Counted from the first letter of the stretch, positions 1-9,901 are shown. The stretch is 11,176 nucleotides of DNA from Afipia sp. (GCA_020056155.1 JAGVII010000499.1:1-11176), one strand, 5' to 3'. Notes: generated by a model from the letters alone, not told the origin. Made by a program: numbers and translations.

Positions 1-1038
1 AACGACCGCCTCGGCAATGAGACGGATGGCTTCTCCGATCAGAACGTGGGCGGCGAGACATGGCGCGTCTATGCCATTTCCGATTCGGCCAAGGGTATCC
101 GCGTGCTCGTCGGAGATCGGCTCGGACTGCGAGAGCGGCTTGTGAGCGACCTGATCAAAGGTCTGCTCTGGCCTGCGATGCTGATCGTTCCGTTGCTCGG
201 ATTTCTGATCTGGAACATTCTGGGACGGGGGCTGCGACCGCTTCAACTCATGGCGGCTGATTTGACGAATCGAAACGTCGACGACATGAGTCCCGTCGAT
301 GCAAGTCACGCACCTCCCGAGCTGGCTCCTCTCGCAAACTCCCTGAACAGCCTGTTTTCAAAGGTTGAAACTGCACGCCGCCATGAACGCGAGATAACAG
401 CCTTTGCCGCTCATGAATTGCGCACGCCGCTTGCCGGATTAAAGACACAGGCGCAAGTCGCCATCGCAACGCTGGATCCTGAGGCGCGAGCAAGAGCACT
501 TCGTCTCATTGTGATCTCGGTGGATCAAACCTCCAGACTGGTGCGTCAATTGCTGGCAGTCGCACGGATCGACGCACAGGATGACGTCCAACGGACCGAT
601 GACGTCAACCTCGGCCAAATTCTCGAGGAAATCATATCGACCGACCCCCTCGCCAACTCAGCCAAGGTCGTTTTGGATCCCGCACTTTACGAGATTGGTA
701 TCGCGACAAATCGCGATCTTCTGACGTTGGCACTGCGAAATCTTCATGAAAATGCAGTTCAGCATATCAATAACAACGGCAGCGTAGACTGGAGTGTTTC
801 TTGCAGCAAAACTTGCGTCACAATTGTTGTCGATGACGACGGGCCCGGTATTCCTGACTCCGAACTGGGGCTTGTGACAACGCGGTTTTTTCGCGGCCGT
901 CACAAAAGTCCTTACGGCAGCGGCTTGGGACTTTCGATCGTCCAGCTTGCGGCTGAAAAGCTTGACGCTTCGTTGGTCTTGAAGAACCAGAGCGATGGAA
1001 ATGGTCTTCGCGTCACGCTGTCTCTGCCCAACGGATAG
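1..1038 (+). CDS. Sensor histidine kinase, 3' part (5' end outside window)
   Basis: The frame is open from base 1, so the true start lies upstream. The part present encodes the end of a sensor domain, one membrane helix (about nt 154-225), a HAMP-like linker beginning RGLRPL, and a complete kinase core. The H-box reads FAAHELRTPL with the phosphoacceptor His at nt 412-414. The N-box NLHENAVQH starts at nt 739. The G1 box DDDGPGIP is near nt 832-855 and the G2 box GSGLGLS near nt 916-936. This arrangement fits the EnvZ/QseC/TctE class of inner-membrane kinases that phosphorylate an OmpR-type regulator, usually encoded just upstream, which is outside this window. The signal sensed cannot be told from the sequence. 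All ATP-binding motifs look intact, so it is probably functional. It ends at TAG 1036-1038. Confidence 0.93.
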   Translation, partial: NDRLGNETDGFSDQNVGGETWRVYAISDSAKGIRVLVGDRLGLRERLVSDLIKGLLWPAMLIVPLLGFLIWNILGRGLRPLQLMAADLTNRNVDDMSPVDASHAPPELAPLANSLNSLFSKVETARRHEREITAFAAHELRTPLAGLKTQAQVAIATLDPEARARALRLIVISVDQTSRLVRQLLAVARIDAQDDVQRTDDVNLGQILEEIISTDPLANSAKVVLDPALYEIGIATNRDLLTLALRNLHENAVQHINNNGSVDWSVSCSKTCVTIVVDDDGPGIPDSELGLVTTRFFRGRHKSPYGSGLGLSIVQLAAEKLDASLVLKNQSDGNGLRVTLSLPNG

Positions 1039-1227
1039 CAATCGCAGCATTTCTACCAGCCGGGATTGGTCACTCTGCGAAACGAGCGACCGCTCACTGA
1101 TGCGACCGGCAAGATCCTGCTGACTGAATTTGCGTATGGCGGCAAGGTCATGCCGAGTGGCTTTATTAGGACCACAAGCACAGCGGCGGCGTATTCGGAA
1201 TCTCTCACAAGGCGCGGAATTTTGTGA
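1039..1227 (+). pseudogene. Decayed fragment resembling sulfide:quinone oxidoreductase
   Basis: Directly after the kinase stop codon, the same frame reads QSQHFYQPG. This resembles the conserved HFYQPGWT segment near the N-terminus of sulfide:quinone oxidoreductase-like flavoproteins. It is followed at once by PLTDATGKILLTEFAYGG and then KVMPS, which resembles the segment near the C-terminus of the same family (pattern CPLT, KILLAEF.Y, PS). The roughly 300 residues that normally separate these two parts, including the FAD-binding and catalytic cysteine regions, are missing, as are the N-terminal FAD-binding strand and a start codon. The tail up to TGA 1225-1227 no longer resembles the family. 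I read it as an internally deleted relic, from family memory only; the match is short and could mislead. Confidence 0.42.
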
Positions 1228-1246
1228 AGGCAAAACAGCCAAAAGC

Positions 1247-1456
1247 CTACGGACCGTTCCTGCTCCGTCTTTGAAACAAGAATTTGACGCCGACTACAAC
1301 TCCCATCAAAGCCGCCATAACAAGTGCGTCCCTCCTAATGATAGCCCGAGAGAAGTGCCACTCGAAATGCGCGACGTAAGCAACGGCGTAGGCCAGTGCA
1401 GGCGCACTCGCCAGAGCTACAAACAAACTTATCAATTTGTGTGAATTGTCTGCCAT
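1247..1456 (-). CDS. Small membrane protein, two predicted helices, function unknown
   Basis: This is a 69-residue reading frame. A ribosome-binding sequence AAGG lies about 7 nt before the ATG at 1456 on the minus strand. Two hydrophobic stretches are visible, about residues 8-28 (KLISLFVALASAPALAYAVA) and 44-61 (LVMAALMGVVVGVKFLF), separated by a polar basic linker (HFSRAIIRRD), with a basic tail RRSRNGP. This would be a helical hairpin in the inner membrane. I do not recognise the family. It faces away from the terminator at 1577-1604 and converges on the flavoprotein relic, so it seems to be its own transcription unit. The start signal and the clean two-helix pattern argue for a real gene, but its short length leaves doubt. 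Confidence 0.5.
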   Translation of the reverse strand: MADNSHKLISLFVALASAPALAYAVAYVAHFEWHFSRAIIRRDALVMAALMGVVVGVKFLFQRRSRNGP

Positions 1457-1547
1457 ATGCTACCTTAAATGTCGATGCCTGCTACGAACAAGCCGTCATA
1501 AGGTTTAATTTCAACTGTTATCCCGGAACGCTTATGGGTAGACTAAC

Positions 1548-1569
1548 GGCGCAGCAATAACGCTGCGCC
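1548..1569 (+). other. Perfect 8-bp hairpin just upstream of the terminator
   Basis: GGCGCAGC (1548-1555) and GCTGCGCC (1562-1569) are exact reverse complements around the loop AATAAC. Only 7 bases separate this hairpin from the terminator stem. Paired stem-loops ending in a U-tract are typical of small RNA 3' ends. No plus-strand gene precedes it, since the nearest neighbour at 1247-1456 is on the opposite strand and points away. A transcript starting somewhere in 1457-1547 would therefore be a short non-coding RNA. I found no convincing promoter for it. Confidence 0.5.
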
Positions 1570-1576
1570 TACTTTC

Positions 1577-1604
1577 GCCCCGCCCACACGGCGGGGCTTT
1601 TTTT
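1577..1604 (+). terminator. Rho-independent terminator
   Basis: The stem GCCCCGCC (1577-1584) pairs perfectly with GGCGGGGC (1590-1597) across the 5-nt loop CACAC and is followed by seven T (1598-1604). On the minus strand the stem is not followed by a T-run, so it works only for rightward transcripts. No coding gene reads into it, so it probably ends a small RNA or a transcript running through the flavoprotein relic. Confidence 0.88.
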
Positions 1605-1900
1605 GGCTGCATCAAAAGGGCAATGATGCTGACCATTGCTGGGCCAAGCATTCTGGCCAGTGATTTCTGGTCAGGCATCTCGCACACCGGGCAAGTCGGC
1701 GACGGATGTTCACTGCATCGAGTGATTGTCATGCTGAATTGTTCTAACTTGGCGAGGTCGGCGCGTTGGTTTTGACACTGGCGAAGTGTGCGCAGGCATC
1801 GCTTTCACTTCCGTTCGCGCGAACCTCGACGAGGCGCCGCAACTATCCGCCGCGCACGATAGTGAAGCCTGATTCGTAGATCCTCATTGATCCCGTCGCA
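1605..1900. other. No recognisable gene
   Basis: This stretch lies between the terminator and the 3' end of dmeF. Short reading frames exist on both strands but none has a start signal and a family I recognise. One minus-strand frame (start 1732) encodes TCPVCEMPDQKSL but then runs antisense through the terminator stem. A 12-bp palindrome GTTCGCGCGAAC sits at 1813-1824. No clear terminator for the leftward dmeF transcript was found. Confidence 0.6.
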
Positions 1901-3178
1901 CTAGCCTGCTGCGGCTTGATTGCTGACCTCGATTGTGAGGTGGGACAAATCGCCGAACTTGCTGAGGTTGCGGCGATAATATTCGGCACCGCGATGTTTC
2001 TCGGTCGCGACGGCGACGATTGCTCCGAGGTGCCCCGGTCCCAGCCGCCAGAGATGCAGGTCGGTCACCCGATCTCCATCGCTCTCGATCGTCTGCCTGA
2101 CCTTTTCCGCCATGCGCGGATCCGGATTGCGGTCCAGCAGGATGCCGCCTGTGTCCCGCAACAGGCCGAACGACCAGTTTGCGATAACGAACGCGCCAAT
2201 CAGACCGGCGAGCGGATCCATCCAGAGCCACCCAAAGGTGCGCGCGAGGAGAAGTCCGACAATCACCAGCACCGAAACCGCTGCATCGGCCGCGACGTGA
2301 ACGATCGCGGCCCGCATATTGTTGTCACGATGATGGGCGCTCGCAGGCGCATCATGATCGTGTTCTTCGAAACTCTCTTCAAATTCCTTGAACTGATCGC
2401 CCTGCTTCAGGCGAACCTTGGCCACGAACTCATGAGGTTCCGGAATTTCGTCGATCGATTCCAGATATCCTCCACGATCCGCGAATGTGAATGTCTGTCT
2501 GCTGCCAGCAGGTCTTATAGTTTCAACGGTGACATGCGAGGCATGCAACTGCAAACCATCCGGAAGCTGCAATCGGAAACGCGGCGGCACGCCGTTTTCA
2601 AAAACCTCAAGTTCGATGACGCCGGCTCCTAGGTCGATCCGGCGGACATCCTCACCATGACCGTGTGGATGCTCGTGGCCATGTGAATGACCATGGCCAT
2701 GACTGTGTCCGTGGTGACCGCCGGACAGCAGCCACGCACTTGCCAGGTTGACGCCAAGACCGAGCACGGCAATCGGAATAGCCTCGTTGAAACTGATGGC
2801 GACCGGGGACAGGAAACGCGATATCGCCTCATAACCGATCAGCAACGCGATCATCGCCAATATGATTGCGCTACTGTATCCGGCGAGATCCCCGAACTTT
2901 CCGGTGCCGAAGGTGAAATTCCTGTCGCCGGCATGTCGGCGCGCATATGTATAGGCCAACGCCGCCAACAGAAGCGCGCCGGCGTGCGTCGACATGTGCA
3001 GACCGTCGGCGATAAGAGCCAATGATCCGAACAGTGCGCCGCCGACGATCTCTGCGATCATCATGACGCCGCACAGCGCGATGACCGCCCAGGTCCGCCG
3101 CGCGGCCTTGTCGTGATCTTCTCCTAAAAATACGTGATTATGCGCGGCGAGAGGATCGAACGTTCGGTCGGCGTCCAT
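1901..3178 (-). CDS. dmeF: CDF metal exporter DmeF with a large inserted cytoplasmic module
   Basis: This is an inner-membrane cation/proton antiporter of the cation diffusion facilitator family, expected to export Co2+/Ni2+ from the cytoplasm. The N-terminal HNHVFLGEDHDKAARRTW is a DmeF hallmark. TM2 carries ADGLHMSTH (D58, H61, H65) and TM5 carries HVAAD (H294, D298), the metal-site positions. A His-rich loop (HGHSHGHGHSHGHEHPHGHG, about 155-175) follows TM4. At 425 residues it exceeds the roughly 320 usual for DmeF, because about 90 extra residues (about 185-275, from VIELEVFENGVPPRFRL to EPHEF and EEHDHD) lie between the His-rich loop and TM5. The same module is at the C-terminus of the second CDF at 8330-9655. 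The start has AAGGA 7 nt upstream, overlapping the stop of dmeR 9 nt away, so the two form an operon. With dmeR broken, expression may be constitutive or altered. Ni versus Co specificity is inferred from family. Confidence 0.92.
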   Translation of the reverse strand: MDADRTFDPLAAHNHVFLGEDHDKAARRTWAVIALCGVMMIAEIVGGALFGSLALIADGLHMSTHAGALLLAALAYTYARRHAGDRNFTFGTGKFGDLAGYSSAIILAMIALLIGYEAISRFLSPVAISFNEAIPIAVLGLGVNLASAWLLSGGHHGHSHGHGHSHGHEHPHGHGEDVRRIDLGAGVIELEVFENGVPPRFRLQLPDGLQLHASHVTVETIRPAGSRQTFTFADRGGYLESIDEIPEPHEFVAKVRLKQGDQFKEFEESFEEHDHDAPASAHHRDNNMRAAIVHVAADAAVSVLVIVGLLLARTFGWLWMDPLAGLIGAFVIANWSFGLLRDTGGILLDRNPDPRMAEKVRQTIESDGDRVTDLHLWRLGPGHLGAIVAVATEKHRGAEYYRRNLSKFGDLSHLTIEVSNQAAAG

Positions 3179-3187
3179 GGCGTGTCC

Positions 3188-3466
3188 TTACTTCAGGTAG
3201 GTGTGAACGACTTCGATCAGTTGATCCGCCGCGTCCGAATTGAGCGCACCGGGGTTCTTCTGGGGGTCGACCAAATGGGTGCGGATATGATCCTAGACCA
3301 CCTCGGCCATCAGCCCCGCGACACTCCCCCGGATGCCGGCGATCATGTGCATGATGCGTTCACACTCGGCTTCTTCGCTCAAGGCACGCTCGATGGCTTC
3401 GACTTGCCCGCGGATACGGCGGACGCGCGCAAGCAGCCTCTTCTTCTCTCGGATGGTATGGCTCAT
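3188..3466 (-). pseudogene. dmeR: Broken dmeR: RcnR-type metal repressor with in-frame amber codon
   Basis: Read through, this frame gives a 92-residue CsoR/RcnR-family repressor starting MSHTIREKKRLLARVRRIRG, nearly the same opening as E. coli RcnR. Codon 58 is TAG (3293-3295 on the plus strand, CTA), so translation would stop after LMAEVV; the frame then continues intact as DHIRTHLVDPQKNPG to TYLK and TAA. RcnR binds Ni/Co through H3, C35, H60 and H64. All four are encoded here at exactly those positions, but H60 and H64 lie beyond the stop, as does the third helix. A single change from GAG, AAG or CAG would explain it. The truncated 57-residue product is unlikely to fold or sense metal. 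The gene precedes dmeF by 9 nt, and its ATG lies 5 nt after a TATATT -10 box with no Shine-Dalgarno. A sequencing error cannot be excluded. Confidence 0.88.
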
Positions 3467-3471
3467 GCGAC

Positions 3472-3500
3472 AATATAGCCGACCCCCCTATCCTTTTCAA
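3472..3500 (-). promoter_or_regulatory. Promoter of dmeR-dmeF with G6 operator in the spacer
   Basis: On the minus strand, -35 TTGAAA (3495-3500), a 17-bp spacer and -10 TATATT (3472-3477) are each one base from consensus. The spacer contains GATAGGGGGGTC. The site ATAG...G5...CTAT (3475-3491) resembles RcnR/DmeR-type operators, a G-run flanked by AT-rich inverted arms. The -10 ends 5 nt before the ATG at 3466, so the transcript should start at or next to the start codon; no ribosome-binding sequence is present. Operator identity is inferred from position and composition. Confidence 0.7.
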
Positions 3501-3503
3501 GGA

Positions 3504-3532
3504 TTGGCTTATCCCCCCGGGGAGGATATGTT
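3504..3532 (+). promoter_or_regulatory. Promoter of the repressor-RND-CDF operon with C6/G4 operator in the spacer
   Basis: TTGGCT (3504-3509), a 17-bp spacer and TATGTT (3527-3532) form a moderate sigma-70-type promoter. The spacer is almost wholly a near-palindrome at 3510-3528, TATCC-C-CCC-G-GGG-A-GGATA, with only the 6th/14th pair and the centre unmatched. This fits a CsoR/RcnR-family operator. The -10 ends 6 nt before the ATG at 3539, again predicting a leaderless or nearly leaderless message. A GGAGG at 3521-3525 is 13 nt from the ATG, too far for a good ribosome-binding site, and would be upstream of the transcript start. The two -35 boxes of the divergent promoters are only 3 bp apart. 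Confidence 0.6.
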
Positions 3533-3538
3533 CCGTGG

Positions 3539-3817
3539 ATGGCAAAAATTCACGTTCACGAAACTCATTCCAATATCGTCAAGCGGCTCCGTCGCGCCGA
3601 GGGACATCTTCGCCGGGTCATCGGCATGTTCGACGAAGGTCGGTCATGCCTGGATCTGGCTCAGCAGCTTCACGCGGTCGAGAAGGCCGTCGGCGAGGCG
3701 AAGCGAACGCTGATCCATGACCACGTCGACCACTGCCTCGATCTCGCCGTGAGCGGACCCGGCAAATCGACAAGAACCGTCGTCGACGAGTTCAAAGCCA
3801 TTTCCAAATATCTGTGA
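3539..3817 (+). CDS. CsoR/RcnR-family metal-sensing repressor
   Basis: This 92-residue all-helical repressor begins MAKIHVHETHSNIVKRLRRAE, followed by GHLRRVIGMFDEGRSCLD and IHDHVDHCLD. Candidate ligands are C37, H62 and C66, the C-H-C set of CsoR and InrS, plus H23 and His residues 5, 7 and 10 near the N-terminus, which Ni-sensing relatives also use. It therefore differs from the neighbouring DmeR, whose set is H-C-H-H. As in the family, the metal-free tetramer should bind DNA and metal should release it. It is the first gene of the rightward operon (34 nt before the adaptor gene), so it should autoregulate through the near-palindrome at 3510-3528. ATG 3539 is the only in-frame start before the promoter. 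Which metal it senses is not certain; nickel is a reasonable guess. Confidence 0.9.
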   Translation: MAKIHVHETHSNIVKRLRRAEGHLRRVIGMFDEGRSCLDLAQQLHAVEKAVGEAKRTLIHDHVDHCLDLAVSGPGKSTRTVVDEFKAISKYL

Positions 3818-3851
3818 CGGTGTCCGCGCTGGTCCACGTCGGAAGAGTATC

Positions 3852-5069
3852 ATGATGAGTCGCTCGACGATCGTTGTGCTTGCGTTCGCGGCAGGAGCCG
3901 CGATTTTCGCGCTCGCGCCGGGGCTGTCGACGACCGTCCAACGGGCAGTCGGGATGGGACCGCAGACGAAGATAGCACTCTCGCCGAAGCCGTCGGCGCC
4001 TGAGCCGATCTCCGGCCTTCTTCCTATGAGTGATGAGCAGATCAAGCTCGCGCAGATCGATCTGGTCGATGTAGGACCGGCAGCAATCGCCAAGCGTCTC
4101 GTCGTTCCGGGTTCGGTTGTTCCCGACGCGGACCGGAGCGCGCATGTCTCGGTCAAGCTGTCCGGGACGGTCGCGGAGCTGCGCAAGAATATCGGTGAAG
4201 ATGTCGCAAAGGGCGAAGTAATCGCCGTCCTCGAGAGCCGCGAGGTCGCGGATGCCAAGAGTGAATATCTGGCAGCCGGACTTACAAACGATCTGCAACA
4301 GGATTTGTCCACGCGCGACAAGACACTCTGGGACAGCCGTGTAGGCACCGAACAGCAATACCTGCGGTCGCGCAACGCCGCGGCGCAAACCGAAATGCGG
4401 TTGAAAATCGCGCGGCAGAAACTACTCGCGCTGGGACTCGGCGAAGGGGAAATCACCGCGGTGCCCGGGGCTCCGGAAGCTTCGCTTCGACGCCAGGATG
4501 TACGCTCACCAATCTCCGGGCGTGTGGCCGAACGCAAGGTCGAGTTGGGAACGGCGGTCGGCCGGGACAGTCTGGAGACCGAATTGTTCGTCGTGGTCGA
4601 CCTCAGCCGTGTCTGGGTGGAATTGTCTGTCGCCTCCTCCGACCTTCCTTCGATCAAGGAAGGCCAGCCGGTTCAAATTTCCGCGCGCGGTCTCACCGAG
4701 ACAGCCATCGGCAAGGTCGTCTTCGTAAGCCCGCTGGTCGACAAGGATACGCGCACGGCGCGCGTCGTCGCCGAAATACAGAATCCCGACCGGATGTGGC
4801 GTCCGGGCTCGTTCGTCACGGCGGCGATCGCTCTCAACGAGCGGACCGTGCCCGTCGTGGTGCCGGCGACCGCAATTCAGAAGTTGGACGGCCAGCCGAT
4901 CGTATTTGTCCGGACCAAAGGCGGTTTCGAGAAGCGCGACGTCGTGCTGGGCGAGAGGGAGGATCAATCCCTCGAGATCGTGTCCGGCCTGACGCCCGGC
5001 GAGTCCATCGCCGCGACGAATACGTTCCCGCTCAAGGCCGAGCTGTCGAAGCCGCGGGACGAGGACTGA
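3852..5069 (+). CDS. czcB: RND efflux periplasmic adaptor, CzcB/CusB family
   Basis: This is the membrane-fusion protein that links the inner-membrane pump encoded next to an outer-membrane channel. The 405-residue product starts with a single hydrophobic anchor (TIVVLAFAAGAAIFALAPG, about 6-24). It then shows the first lipoyl half-motif (SGTVAELRKNIGEDVAKGEV, 104-123), a helical hairpin (about 128-195), and the second lipoyl half (DVRSPISGRVAERKVELGTAV, 216-236). The beta-barrel follows with VWVELSV and WRPGSFV, and then a membrane-proximal domain to about residue 395. No His-rich metal-binding N-terminus is visible, unlike some CzcB proteins. A GGAAGAG lies 5 nt before the ATG-ATG start. 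It ends 3 nt before the pump gene, so the two are almost certainly co-translated. The czcB name is by family; CnrB/NccB function is equally possible. Confidence 0.9.
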   Translation: MMSRSTIVVLAFAAGAAIFALAPGLSTTVQRAVGMGPQTKIALSPKPSAPEPISGLLPMSDEQIKLAQIDLVDVGPAAIAKRLVVPGSVVPDADRSAHVSVKLSGTVAELRKNIGEDVAKGEVIAVLESREVADAKSEYLAAGLTNDLQQDLSTRDKTLWDSRVGTEQQYLRSRNAAAQTEMRLKIARQKLLALGLGEGEITAVPGAPEASLRRQDVRSPISGRVAERKVELGTAVGRDSLETELFVVVDLSRVWVELSVASSDLPSIKEGQPVQISARGLTETAIGKVVFVSPLVDKDTRTARVVAEIQNPDRMWRPGSFVTAAIALNERTVPVVVPATAIQKLDGQPIVFVRTKGGFEKRDVVLGEREDQSLEIVSGLTPGESIAATNTFPLKAELSKPRDED

Positions 5070-5072
5070 GCG

Positions 5073-8312
<3,240 letters not shown>

Positions 8313-8329
8313 AGATTGGGAGCCACGAC

Positions 8330-9655
8330 ATGTTGAAGGAAATTCAGGACTGGTTCGGTCTGTCGCCGCAGGAACAATCACTTGGTCTTGGTCACGGGCA
8401 TGCCGGCGGCAAGGGTCACGGCCACACCCACGGCACGATAGATCCGACCATCGCGACGACGACGCGGGGCATCTGGGCCATCAAATGGTCGTTCGTCGTG
8501 TTGGCGATCACGTCCATCCTCCAGCTTGGAGTCGTCGCAATTTCTGGTAGCGTCGCGCTGCTCGCCGACACGATCCACAACGTCGGAGACGCGGTGACCG
8601 CAATTCCTCTCTGGATTGCCTTCATGTTGGCGCGCCGCAAGCCGAGCAAGACTTTTACCTATGGTCTGGGGCGCGTCGAGGATCTGGCGGGTGTGATCAT
8701 TGTTGCGATCATCCTTTTCAGTGCCGTGTTCGCCGGCTATGAGGCGATCGACCGCCTGCTTCACCCGCAGCGTATCAATTTACTTGGCTGGGTGATGGCC
8801 GCCGGCATCATCGGATTCCTCGGAAATGAAGCGGTCGCAGTGTTCCGCATTCGGGTCGGCCGCGAGATCAACAGCGCCGCCCTTATCGCCGATGGCTACC
8901 ATGCTCGCACCGATGGTTTCACAAGCCTTGCGGCTGTCCTGGGTGCGATCGGCGTATGGCTCGGATACCCATTGGCCGATCCAATTGTCGGTCTCCTCAT
9001 CACCGTCGCCATCTTCGGCATCGTCTGGCAGTCGTCCAAGGCGGTGTTTGTCCGGATGCTCGACGGCGTCGATCCCGCAATCATCGACGAAATCAGGCAC
9101 GCTGCCGTGCATGTCAAAGATGTCCGCCAGATTCTCGACGTCAAGGCACGCTGGATTGGGCATCGCTTGCTTGCCGACATCGGTGTTCAGGTCGCCCCTG
9201 ACATGGCCGTGGCTGACGCCGACCGTTTGGCCGAAAGCCTCCGGCATGAGATGCTCGAACACATACCCGCGCTCAGCGTCGCTAACGTGCGTGTTTCCTC
9301 TCGAACCGGTGAAGACGCCGGGATTTCCGCCGGCCATCACGCTCCGGAGCCGTTCCAGGTTCGCAGCGAGTTGGCGGAGGGAAAGCTTGCAATCGCGGAT
9401 ACACCGGCGGGCGAGCGGATGCGACTCACGCTGAATCGTTTCGTCGACGAGCTGAGTGCGACCGTGATCATTGACCGCGCCGGACAGGCCGAGACGCTTG
9501 TGCTCTTCACCTCTTCGTCAAATCCTTCGATGCTCGAAAGCGCGTCGGCGCCCGCCGAACCACATGAGTTTGACGCGCGGCTTATTTTGTCGGCGGACGG
9601 CAAAGAGGACATTCAGGAATTTCGTATGGAGGAGCCGGCGGGCCACGGTCATTGA
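8330..9655 (+). CDS. CDF metal exporter with C-terminal extra module
   Basis: This second cation diffusion facilitator is the last gene of the operon (17 nt after the pump, GGGAG before the ATG). It has a short His-rich N-terminus (GHGHAGGKGHGHTHG, 21-35) and six TM segments (about 49-235). The metal site is H83/D87 in TM2 (HNVGD) and H191/D195 in TM5 (HARTD), an HD-HD set common in Zn exporters. A cytoplasmic C-terminal domain spans about 245-325. Residues about 345-441 form an unusual extension: ERMRLTL, MLES, AEPHEFDARLIL, IQEFRMEEPAGHGH. It aligns with the insert in DmeF (FRLQL, YLES, PEPHEFVAKVRL, FKEFEESFEEHDH). It would move metal from cytoplasm to periplasm, feeding the RND pump. Whether it prefers Zn, Co or Ni is unknown. 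Confidence 0.93.
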   Translation: MLKEIQDWFGLSPQEQSLGLGHGHAGGKGHGHTHGTIDPTIATTTRGIWAIKWSFVVLAITSILQLGVVAISGSVALLADTIHNVGDAVTAIPLWIAFMLARRKPSKTFTYGLGRVEDLAGVIIVAIILFSAVFAGYEAIDRLLHPQRINLLGWVMAAGIIGFLGNEAVAVFRIRVGREINSAALIADGYHARTDGFTSLAAVLGAIGVWLGYPLADPIVGLLITVAIFGIVWQSSKAVFVRMLDGVDPAIIDEIRHAAVHVKDVRQILDVKARWIGHRLLADIGVQVAPDMAVADADRLAESLRHEMLEHIPALSVANVRVSSRTGEDAGISAGHHAPEPFQVRSELAEGKLAIADTPAGERMRLTLNRFVDELSATVIIDRAGQAETLVLFTSSSNPSMLESASAPAEPHEFDARLILSADGKEDIQEFRMEEPAGHGH

Positions 9656-9712
9656 AACTCCGAGCAGCCGCCCGCTATGCAACTTGGGTATCCGCCTAGC
9701 TAAGACGTCGGC

Positions 9713-9901
9713 TCAGGCCTCGCCATTCCGGTTGCTGAACCGAACGCCGAGTGTCGGGAATTCCGGACGGCGACGCCACCCAAGCGACGCGCCGGTTGCC
9801 GAGTGGTTGCGCACCGTGCAGCTAATCGCCCCTCCCCCGAAGGAAATCGTCGCGGCCTTCGGGATCCGGTGGCGCGGCGCCGATCTATTGTCGTCTTCCA
9901 T
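9713..9901 (-). pseudogene. Frameshifted PilZ-domain protein remnant
   Basis: From ATG 9901 the product reads MEDDNRSAPRHRIPKAATIS, then FGGGAISCTVRNHSATGASL. This is typical of the N-terminal half of short PilZ proteins (RxxxR c-di-GMP-binding motif SAPRHR, then a D/NxSxxG-like motif, here NHSATG). After GASL the frame changes character to GWRRRPEFPTLG and stops. The neighbouring frame at the same point reads VASPSGIPDT, which continues the family pattern, so a 1-2 base indel near 9781 is likely. The C-terminal half is then lost. A GGAGG sequence precedes the start. It is 42 nt downstream of the cytochrome c relic, on the same strand. Confidence 0.55.

Noticed and set aside
658..1242. Minus-strand 194-residue frame under the kinase end
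   Set aside because: It is antisense to the conserved N, G1 and G2 boxes of the kinase, and its protein has no recognisable domain.
1130..1444. Plus-strand 104-residue reading frame
   Set aside because: It overlaps the end of the flavoprotein relic and the small membrane protein on the other strand, has no ribosome-binding site, and its composition is that of a chance frame.
1475..1501. Eight-codon leader-like frame MPATNKPS before the hairpins
   Set aside because: It has no ribosome-binding site and its codons do not match any regulated pathway nearby; attenuation is not supported.
1532..1732. Minus-strand 66-residue frame with a CPVC pair
   Set aside because: It has no Shine-Dalgarno, I recognise no family, and its last third is the antisense of the terminator and hairpin. 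It could be a relic but I cannot support it.
1813..1824. 12-bp palindrome GTTCGCGCGAAC
   Set aside because: It has no T-run, no nearby promoter and no second copy seen; such palindromes arise by chance in GC-rich DNA.
3528..3713. Alternative ATG at 3528, 3 nt after GGAGG
   Set aside because: It is in a different frame from the repressor, its product has no family features, and the spacing to GGAGG is too short.
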